From the NCBI GenBank assembly GCA_015522745.1, contig WALQ01000015.1:1-5262 (forward strand): a DNA stretch of 5,262 nt, written 5' to 3'. Source of the DNA: Candidatus Aenigmatarchaeota archaeon (GTDB lineage: Archaea; Aenigmatarchaeota; Aenigmatarchaeia; GW2011-AR5; WALA01). Both the position numbers and the translations under genes were made by a program. Positions 1 to 4,098 of the stretch are shown here, one piece after another. How positions within the stretch are numbered: position 1 is the first letter of the stretch; each line of letters starts with the position of its first letter. A model generated the notes under the pieces. It was not told the DNA's origin. It was given only the letters and a program-made list of their open reading frames with translations, and made no database searches.

Positions 1-10
1 CATTTGCCAT
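1..10 (-). other. Possible start of a further minus-strand gene
   Basis: On the minus strand the surface-protein stop (TGA at 10-12) lies within GTGAT (9-13), five bases before an ATG at 1-3. A second ATG (8-10) overlaps the stop directly. Either could start a co-transcribed gene. The spacing matches the other genes here, but only a few bases are visible. Confidence 0.3.
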
Positions 11-1152
11 CACTTTTCAACATCAAATCCAAAAACGTCGAACGAAGCTCCGTCGACCGACTTCACAATGAACCTGTTGTTCCCGATTGTGACGACTCCT
101 TGTGGGAGCTCATACGAGTAAAAGCCGGGCTCCGCCTTGCCGAACTTTTTCGTCACGACGCCGTTTGAGTTTATTATCTCGAGATCGTACCCGCCGTCCG
201 AGTACGTGCGAACGATTTGGAACGACACTCGTCCGGGCTCGTATCTCAAATAATCGTAATCGTTTCCGTCGAAGTACATGTCTTTTTCAACTTGACGAAC
301 CGCAGTTGTTATATAATCCACGTCTATGAAAGCACTTCCTTCGTACTCGCCGTTGTTTTCTGACAAGAATTTGACTTCGTTCTCACCAATTTTCACTTTG
401 TCCTTTGGAACATTCACTGAGAGACTATTTGTTTGCGGAGAGCCGTTGTAAACCAAGTCGCCGTTGAAGAACACGTTGATGTTCCCCTTCGCCGCAACCA
501 AATTTATCTTTATCTGAGCTCTGCTTACCGATTTTGCATCGTTCGTCAAATTGAACTTGAACACAAACGGCCTCTCGTAATAGCGCTTCACTATGAACGA
601 CGCGCCGGATATGTTGTAAAGCGTCGGGGCCCACATGCGCCACGACGATGATTCAGGATAGAAAATTATTTTCGTTTCGTTCGCGAGCCATTTCTTTTTT
701 ATTGGTATGGAATACGAACCGACGTCGTAAACGTCTTCGCCGACTATGAAATCGTTGACCATTATTTTCAGAGCCCCGTATCTGTTTGTATCAGATACTG
801 TAAAATCAATTGATGATGACACGTAGTTGTTTAGGTCCGGATGTGCTGTCATGACAATGTACTTTTTTCCGAAAAGTAGGCCGTTGTACACACTCGTGTC
901 ATAGTAGCTGAATATTTGGTTGTCCACATCTTTTGATGTGTTGAAATTCCTCACCCAGAAAGTTTTCGCAGCAACTACATCCTCACTACCAACATAGCCG
1001 CTACTTTGGTTGAACACGGATGTCGTAGGTGGCGAGGTTACATTCTGTTGAACAGGAGATAATGATGATATGTCGGTCTTTATTCCACTCATGAGATAAA
1101 TGAAAAATAACAGCGTAAGACCAACTATGAGCCATTTCAAAAAATTGTCCAT
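10..1152 (-). CDS. Membrane-anchored, exported beta-rich surface protein with three related modules
   Basis: This 380-residue protein is not one I recognise by name. Residues about 5-23 form one hydrophobic segment after a short start containing a lysine, so it is probably a signal anchor with the rest outside the cell. A Ser/Thr/Pro/Gln-rich stalk follows at about 25-55. The remainder has the alternating polar/hydrophobic pattern of beta strands. Seven N-X-S/T sequons (N37, N48, N71, N158, N180, N201, N236) fit a glycosylated archaeal surface protein. Three stretches (about 127-195, 212-285, 318-378) share a pattern: strand, an S-x-S-I/V-P-like strand, a turn such as IGENE or IGNNR, a strand, and a closing hydrophobic strand, suggesting repeated jelly-roll-like modules. 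The start is supported by AGGTGG four bases upstream. The gene diverges from pelota. A role in cell surface structure or binding is inference only. Confidence 0.85.
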   Translation of the reverse strand: MDNFLKWLIVGLTLLFFIYLMSGIKTDISSLSPVQQNVTSPPTTSVFNQSSGYVGSEDVVAAKTFWVRNFNTSKDVDNQIFSYYDTSVYNGLLFGKKYIVMTAHPDLNNYVSSSIDFTVSDTNRYGALKIMVNDFIVGEDVYDVGSYSIPIKKKWLANETKIIFYPESSSWRMWAPTLYNISGASFIVKRYYERPFVFKFNLTNDAKSVSRAQIKINLVAAKGNINVFFNGDLVYNGSPQTNSLSVNVPKDKVKIGENEVKFLSENNGEYEGSAFIDVDYITTAVRQVEKDMYFDGNDYDYLRYEPGRVSFQIVRTYSDGGYDLEIINSNGVVTKKFGKAEPGFYSYELPQGVVTIGNNRFIVKSVDGASFDVFGFDVEK

Positions 1153-1156
1153 CGTT

Positions 1157-1162
1157 CCACCT
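1157..1162 (-). promoter_or_regulatory. Ribosome binding site of the surface-protein gene
   Basis: Read on the minus strand this is AGGTGG, four bases before the ATG at 1152. It matches the anti-Shine-Dalgarno end of archaeal 16S rRNA (GGAGGTGATC target) and fixes the start codon of the 380-residue surface protein. Confidence 0.75.
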
Positions 1163-1181
1163 AATATAATATGTCCCTCAC

Positions 1182-1200
1182 TATTTTATAAACTTAAAAA
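1182..1200. promoter_or_regulatory. Divergent promoter region with a near-symmetrical TATA-like box
   Basis: The stretch TATTTTATAAACTTAAAA lies midway between the two divergent starts. Its core TTTATAAA is palindromic and can be read as an archaeal TATA box on either strand. The core centre is about 27 bases from the pelota ATG, which would give a leaderless or nearly leaderless pelota transcript. It is about 35 bases from the surface-protein ATG, which would leave a short leader holding the AGGTGG site. One shared box or two overlapping promoters are both possible; no start site is mapped. Confidence 0.5.
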
Positions 1201-1214
1201 ATGGATGAATAATT

Positions 1215-2177
1215 ATGAAGATAATTCACTATGACAAAAAAAGCGGTGATATGAAACTATCCGTGGAGACACTTGATGATTTATGGATGCTCAAAGATAT
1301 CGTTCAGAAAGGCGATGTCATCAAAGGAAGTACTGTGCGAAGCATAGAAATGTCCGGAAAGAAGGAGCGCCGAAAAATTTTTGTCGTTCTGGAAGCGGAA
1401 AAGTCATCGTTCGGCTCAGGCGAACTCAGAATTCAAGGTCTTATAAAGGATGCATCTGAGGACATTCCCCACGGTCACCACACTTTTGAAGTGCGCGTGG
1501 GCGATACATTCACGTTGGTTCACAACTGGAAGGATTACGAAGTTGAGCGAATACGGAGCTCCTCGCACAAAATAAATCCCATTCTCGTCTGCGTTCTCGA
1601 CGACGATGAGTGCGACGTTTTCGAAGTGTCGACGCGAATAGAGAGACTTGCGCACTTTACTGGAAGCTCCGGGAAGATGTACGCGTCCGACAACGAGAAG
1701 TATTACAAAGACATAGTCAACTTCTTGAATAGCTCGGATATAGAAATAGCTGCAATTGTTGGACCAGGATTTGCAAAGGAGCGCGTTTACAAAGGTCTGG
1801 AAAAGAAAAAATACATCGACTCCGTTTCGTCCACGGGTATAGTGGGGCTTAATGAGGCAATTCGCCGTGGAATACTCAAAAGCGTCATGCGCGATTCAGA
1901 AATATCGAAGGACACGGATCTGATTGAAAAATTCTTCACCGAACTCAAGAAAGACGGTCTCGTGGTTTACGGTCGCGATGAAACTTTGCGAGCTCTTGAC
2001 AATGGGGCTGTTGAGATGCTTCTGATTTCCGACAAAATACTCCGCGAAAATGAAGACGTTCTTGAGAAGGCGAAGCAGATGAGAACGAAAATACACATAA
2101 TCTCTTCAAAACATCCAAGTGGCGAGCAATTTTACAACTTCGGTGGTATCGGAGGATTCCTGAGATTCAAATTGTGA
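1215..2177 (+). CDS. pelA: Pelota homolog (aPelota/Dom34), mRNA surveillance and ribosome rescue
   Basis: This is the archaeal pelota/Dom34 protein. It is an eRF1 paralogue that enters the empty A site of stalled ribosomes with aEF1A and, with ABCE1, splits them. Three domains are visible. The Sm-like N domain (about 1-115) has the family run VETLDDLWMLKDIV at 17-30 and KGD at 32-34. The central domain (about 120-215) contains VGPGFAKE at 182-189 and lacks the peptide-releasing GGQ motif of eRF1, as expected for pelota. The C domain (about 220-320) holds VYGRDETLRALDNGAVEMLL at 251-270 and the closing FGGIGGFLRF at 309-318. At 320 residues it is slightly shorter than the usual 340-360, through short loops and not truncation. 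An in-frame stop at 1206-1208 forces the start to 1215. The weak GGATGA (1203-1208) and nearby TATA box suggest a very short leader. Confidence 0.97.
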   Translation: MKIIHYDKKSGDMKLSVETLDDLWMLKDIVQKGDVIKGSTVRSIEMSGKKERRKIFVVLEAEKSSFGSGELRIQGLIKDASEDIPHGHHTFEVRVGDTFTLVHNWKDYEVERIRSSSHKINPILVCVLDDDECDVFEVSTRIERLAHFTGSSGKMYASDNEKYYKDIVNFLNSSDIEIAAIVGPGFAKERVYKGLEKKKYIDSVSSTGIVGLNEAIRRGILKSVMRDSEISKDTDLIEKFFTELKKDGLVVYGRDETLRALDNGAVEMLLISDKILRENEDVLEKAKQMRTKIHIISSKHPSGEQFYNFGGIGGFLRFKL

Positions 2178-2216
2178 GCTCCCTCAGTCCGCCCATAGGG
2201 TCTCTTCATAGGGAGC
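2178..2216. repeat. Stem-loop directly after the pelota stop codon
   Basis: GCTCCCT (2178-2184) and AGGGAGC (2210-2216) are perfect 7-bp inverted repeats around a 25-base loop. The loop contains a smaller CCC-ATA-GGG hairpin (2192-2200). The heptamer CATAGGG occurs twice (2194-2200 and 2207-2213). No T-run follows on the plus strand, so it is not a classical terminator by itself. It may stabilise the 3' end of the pelota mRNA. Read on the minus strand it resembles a kink-turn (see findings). Function is unknown. Confidence 0.5.
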
Positions 2217-2270
2217 AAATGAAATTTATTGCCAATCGTTAAAAAGATTGCTTTGCGTCGAGTGTTAATA

Positions 2271-2282
2271 GTTTTTTAAATG
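2271..2282 (+). promoter_or_regulatory. T-run and TATA-like box between pelota and the 223-residue gene
   Basis: The run GTTTTTTAAATG has six consecutive T residues, which could end the pelota transcript because archaeal termination often needs only a U-run. It is also TATA-like, about 26-36 bases before the ATG at 2308, which suits a leaderless or short-leader transcript of the next gene. Which role it plays, or whether it plays both, cannot be decided from sequence. Confidence 0.35.
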
Positions 2283-2307
2283 TTCGCAACGTAAAATAAA
2301 TTGTGAT

Positions 2308-2979
2308 ATGATGTTTTGGGGAAAGAAGCGGGATAAAGAAAAATCCATAGAAGAGATAAAAAAAGCTGTTTCTTCTCGAGAGCATTCCATGGATCACAAT
2401 GTTATTGACCTTGACATAGATGACTTATTTGGCCCTGCTCCATCAAATGTTGGTAAACAAAAGAGGGATAATATACAATCCAAAAAAGATGTTGTGCGTG
2501 AAATTAAAAAATCACCAGAAAATTTTCATATTTCTCAAAAGGGAACTGAAATGACCACACCTGAAATAAATTCGGGGAAAGGCCCCGAATCATCTTCAGC
2601 ACCCCCAACCCCACCAAAACACGAAATCAAACAAGAGTTTCACAGAGAAGAAAAGAGCGCGCCGCCAGTTTTCATCAAGCTCGAAAAATACAGAACCATA
2701 GTAAATACGATTAATTCTATGCGCTCATCTATTTCCCATGTGCATGAAATTATGAACATAATGGATAGAATAGAGTACATAAGAAAGAAGACATTTGAAG
2801 CTTTTGGAGAGTCCATGAAGAAACTCGATGAAATGACGGCGTATCTCGATGCAACACTTGTTCGTCCGTCAGGCCTCGACGTAGAACCAACGAAATTAAC
2901 GACACATGAGCTCAACGAATCGCTCGAACAACTAAAGAAAGAAATCGAGGACATTAGGAACATAGTTAAGTCAATGTGA
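2308..2979 (+). CDS. Unrecognised protein with disordered middle and helical C-terminal half
   Basis: I do not recognise this 223-residue soluble protein. The N-terminus (1-41) is highly charged with a short acidic hydrophobic motif, VIDLDIDDLFGP, at 32-43. Residues about 44-118 are rich in Lys, Ser, Pro and Glu and look disordered (APPTPPK at 98-104). From APPVFIKLEKY (118-128) the protein is helical: about 122-184 forms one or two long amphipathic helices, and about 198-222 shows a coiled-coil-like pattern. There is no signal peptide, membrane segment or catalytic motif. The layout (short motif, linker, helical bundle) fits a scaffold or adaptor. Two ATG codons (2308 and 2311) stand side by side. 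The GTGAT at 2303-2307 touches the first and lies three bases before the second, so the start may be 2311 or translation may be leaderless. Confidence 0.85.
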   Translation: MMFWGKKRDKEKSIEEIKKAVSSREHSMDHNVIDLDIDDLFGPAPSNVGKQKRDNIQSKKDVVREIKKSPENFHISQKGTEMTTPEINSGKGPESSSAPPTPPKHEIKQEFHREEKSAPPVFIKLEKYRTIVNTINSMRSSISHVHEIMNIMDRIEYIRKKTFEAFGESMKKLDEMTAYLDATLVRPSGLDVEPTKLTTHELNESLEQLKKEIEDIRNIVKSM

Positions 2980-3011
2980 GCTCATTTCAACGCCATTCAT
3001 AAGTCATTAAA

Positions 3012-3020
3012 TATTTAAAT
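3012..3020 (+). promoter_or_regulatory. TATA-like box upstream of the tRNA genes
   Basis: TATTTAAAT sits in an AT-rich stretch 34-42 bases before the first base of tRNA-Leu. This spacing would place the transcription start about ten bases before the mature 5' end, as is common for archaeal tRNA genes processed by RNase P. The two tRNA genes are only nine bases apart, so one transcript probably covers both. Confidence 0.45.
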
Positions 3021-3085
3021 TATTCTCTCTCTAAATTGAATTAATTACAACTTGCGGAGGTAGCCAAGCTGGTCAAAGGCGCTAG

Positions 3086-3119
3086 ATCTTGAGTGTTGAG
3101 CGAAAGCCGTGAAAGTGAA
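3086..3119 (+). other. Predicted tRNA-Leu intron 1 (anticodon stem, 30/31)
   Basis: This 34-nt insertion interrupts the 5' strand of the anticodon stem. Because 3086 and 3120 are both A, a cut at 30/31 or 31/32 gives the same mature RNA. A BHB-like fold exists: central helix CGCT (3080-3083) with AGTG (3114-3117), bulges AGA (3084-3086) and AAA (3118-3120), each cut after the second base. The outer helix is short (3079-3121, 3078-3122) and the inner helix poorly defined, so the exact sites are moderately sure. Its 5' part (3087-3093) is an exact complement of the anticodon loop. Confidence 0.65.
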
Positions 3120-3126
3120 ACTCAAG

Positions 3127-3170
3127 ATCAGCTTGTCTATGAATCATAAATTCGACATGATTCATGAGAT
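3127..3170 (+). other. Predicted tRNA-Leu intron 2 (canonical 37/38 site)
   Basis: This 44-nt insertion is at the standard archaeal intron position. A central helix pairs CTCA (3121-3124) with TGAG (3165-3168). It is followed on the 3' side by bulge ATA (3169-3171) next to the anticodon stem, and on the 5' side by AGA (3125-3127). Cutting after the second bulge base leaves G37 and A38. The intron core is a strong hairpin, ATGAATCAT (3139-3147) with ATGATTCAT (3157-3165). The 5' internal loop is larger than the strict three bases, so this is a relaxed BHB. It becomes adjacent to the anticodon stem only after intron 1 is removed. Confidence 0.75.
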
Positions 3171-3184
3171 ATCTAGTCCCTTAG

Positions 3185-3209
3185 AGAATCGCTAACAGCG
3201 TTCGAGGAA
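3185..3209 (+). other. Predicted tRNA-Leu intron 3 (variable arm)
   Basis: This 25-nt insertion has the clearest BHB of the three. The central helix is CCTT (3179-3182) with GAGG (3204-3207, one G-U pair). The 5' bulge is AGA (3183-3185) and the 3' bulge AAT (3208-3210). The inner helix is GAA-T-CGCT (3186-3193) with AGCGTTC (3197-3203), one bulged T and loop AAC. Cutting after the second base of each bulge removes 3185-3209 and leaves a standard Leu variable arm. The outer helix is weak. Confidence 0.75.
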
Positions 3210-3250
3210 TGGGTTCGTCGGTTCGAATCCGGCCCTCCGCATAATTCTTC

Positions 3251-3324
3251 GCACCGATGGTCTAACCTGGTTAGGACACGAGCTTCCCAAGCTCGTTATC
3301 CGGGTTCAAATCCCGGTCGGTGCA
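3251..3324 (+). tRNA. tRNA-Gly(CCC)
   Basis: This is a complete 74-nt type I tRNA. The acceptor stem pairs GCACCGA (3251-3257) with TCGGTGC (3317-3323), with discriminator A at 3324. The anticodon stem CGAGC/GCTCG (3279-3283, 3291-3295) encloses loop TTCCCAA with anticodon CCC at 3286-3288. The T arm is CCGGG-TTCAAAT-CCCGG (3300-3316). No intron and no encoded CCA are present. It starts nine bases after tRNA-Leu and is probably on the same transcript. It ends seven bases from the stop codon of the convergent Yip1-type gene. Confidence 0.97.
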
Positions 3325-3331
3325 ATTAGAA

Positions 3332-3799
3332 TCAGTATGTCAATGACGCGAGAAAAACGAGAACGGAAATAAAAATCCCTATGGACACTGCAAGTGAAGA
3401 TCGTTCGTATGACATGTGCTCCACTTCTGATATCCCTATGAAAGTCGTGCTGAGCGCCCAGATGAGAGCAAGTATGGATATATACGGCATCCATCCAAAA
3501 AGAAGAAACGTTGTGCATGAATATGCGAATACTGTGAATATCTTTTTTGTTGACTTTGCTCTCAATGATATTGCAGCAAGTGTTATAAGACCACTTGTTA
3601 TTATGTACATTGCCCATGCGAACATGTATATGGCCAAAAACGTCTCAATAATTCCGAGCTCTCTCGTGAAGCTTCGTGTTATTACATACAACCCGGAAAA
3701 CACAAGGTCGGATGCTGCAAACCATATCAGAGATTCTTTCAATGAAAATTTCTTTCTGAAAAATTTGGTCGGCTTTACAATTAATTCGTATATCTTCAT
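3332..3799 (-). CDS. Yip1-family multi-span membrane protein
   Basis: This is a 155-residue membrane protein of the Yip1 type. After a basic amphipathic start, KPTKFFRKKF at 9-18 (a common prefix in prokaryotic Yip1 proteins), five hydrophobic segments appear at about 23-41, 50-78, 87-103, 104-124 and 135-153. The run FTVFAYSCTTFLLFGWMPYI (88-107), followed by LIWALSTTFIGISEV (112-126), matches the family's Y-x-x-x-P/T ... P ... W pattern. The function in archaea is not established; membrane organisation or transport is only a guess from eukaryotic relatives. An in-frame ATG at 3847 exists but would overlap the upstream gene by 44 bases. The start at 3799 has GGGTGAT three bases upstream and is preferred. 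It is the last gene of the operon with glucose-6-phosphate isomerase and ends against tRNA-Gly. Confidence 0.85.
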   Translation of the reverse strand: MKIYELIVKPTKFFRKKFSLKESLIWFAASDLVFSGLYVITRSFTRELGIIETFLAIYMFAWAMYIITSGLITLAAISLRAKSTKKIFTVFAYSCTTFLLFGWMPYISILALIWALSTTFIGISEVEHMSYERSSLAVSIGIFISVLVFLASLTY

Positions 3800-3802
3800 C
3801 AA

Positions 3803-3809
3803 ATCACCC
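3803..3809 (-). promoter_or_regulatory. Ribosome binding site deciding the Yip1-type gene start
   Basis: On the minus strand this reads GGGTGAT, overlapping the last codon and TGA stop of the 94-residue gene and lying three bases before the ATG at 3799. It supports the shorter start over the in-frame ATG at 3847 and suggests translational coupling. Confidence 0.7.
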
Positions 3810-4088
3810 AAATATACTTCCGAATCCATTGATCGCCTTTTCTTCATCTTCTTTGAGTATTTTTAAAACTTCATCTTTTTTGTCAAACTTTTCAATCATA
3901 CCTTCGCATAATGTTTCTACTTTTTTCAATACATCTTCGGGGGCATCGACAATGAGAACATATCCATCTCCAAGGTTCATTGATGAAAGATCACGAAATG
4001 ATATGCTATGCCTTGATGTTGTGTCGTCTCCCTTTAAAATATTTTCAACTTTATTCTTTTCGCCTTTGATGAGCCAGACTTCTTTCAT
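3804..4088 (-). CDS. Unrecognised 94-residue acidic/basic soluble protein
   Basis: I do not recognise this small protein. It starts with a strand-like KEVWLIKG (2-9), then TTSRHSISFRDLSSM (23-37), a hydrophobic strand GYVLIVDAP (42-50), a likely helix EDVLKKVETLCEGMIEKF (51-68), a charged helix KKDEVLKILKEDEEKAI (70-86) and a glycine-rich tail GFGSIFG. The order suggests a small alpha/beta fold with a helical extension; no catalytic motif is evident. It lies between glucose-6-phosphate isomerase (8 bases between the genes) and the Yip1-type gene (4 bases between), so it is co-transcribed and translated. It is reliable as a gene because its start has AGGTG (4094-4098) five bases upstream, overlapping the TAG stop of the isomerase gene. 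A role linked to either neighbour is unproven. Confidence 0.8.
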   Translation of the reverse strand: MKEVWLIKGEKNKVENILKGDDTTSRHSISFRDLSSMNLGDGYVLIVDAPEDVLKKVETLCEGMIEKFDKKDEVLKILKEDEEKAINGFGSIFG

Positions 4089-4093
4089 AAAAA

Positions 4094-4098
4094 CACCT
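4094..4098 (-). promoter_or_regulatory. Ribosome binding site of the 94-residue gene
   Basis: On the minus strand AGGTG precedes the ATG at 4088 by five bases and shares two bases with the TAG stop of the isomerase gene. This arrangement couples the two genes in one operon. Confidence 0.65.

Larger units (their letters stand above)
3054..3241 (+). tRNA. tRNA-Leu(CAA) with three predicted introns
   Basis: The ends form a perfect 7-bp acceptor stem, GCGGAGG (3054-3060) with CCTCCGC (3234-3240), and discriminator A at 3241. The D arm (3063-3080) has the Leu-type loop with GG. The T arm (3217-3233) has loop TTCGAAT. The anticodon stem pairs CTAGA (3082-3086, last base interchangeable with 3120) with TCTAG (3172-3176). 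A normal loop, CTCAAGA with U33 and anticodon CAA (3123-3125), appears only if two insertions are removed. A third insertion lies in the variable arm. Predicted exons are 3054-3085, 3120-3126, 3171-3184 and 3210-3241, summing to 85 nt, a usual tRNA-Leu length. The mature variable arm is TCCCTTAGTGGGTTC with a CCC/GGG stem. CCA is not encoded. A single-intron reading would give anticodon UUG with C33 on a Leu body and is rejected. Confidence 0.88.

Noticed and set aside
2233..2250. CAATC/GATTG hairpin as a terminator of pelota
   Set aside because: The stem has only five pairs with an A-rich loop, and the T-run lies over 20 bases further on; a factor-independent hairpin terminator is not supported.
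2640..2963. Minus-strand reading frame of 107 residues inside the 223-residue gene
   Set aside because: It is the shadow of a charged helical protein read backwards, giving Ser/Phe-rich sequence without a ribosome binding site.
3082..3176. Single long intron in the tRNA, giving anticodon UUG (Gln) or GAG (Leu)
   Set aside because: UUG would require C33 and a Gln anticodon on a type II Leu body. GAG would need stem AGATC with a GATCT partner that is absent. The CTCAAGA loop restores every expected feature.
3241..3331. tRNA-Gly 3' end as an integration site
   Set aside because: There is no second copy of the tRNA end in the window and no integrase or mobile gene; only seven bases separate it from the convergent gene.
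3800..3847. Longer form of the Yip1-type protein starting at 3847
   Set aside because: It would overlap the 94-residue gene by 44 bases, adds a polar stretch unlike the family start, and ignores the GGGTGAT site before the ATG at 3799.
3381..3866. Plus-strand reading frame of 161 residues opposite the Yip1-type gene
   Set aside because: It is antisense to a well-supported membrane protein and part of the 94-residue gene, has no ribosome binding site, and its sequence resembles no protein family.
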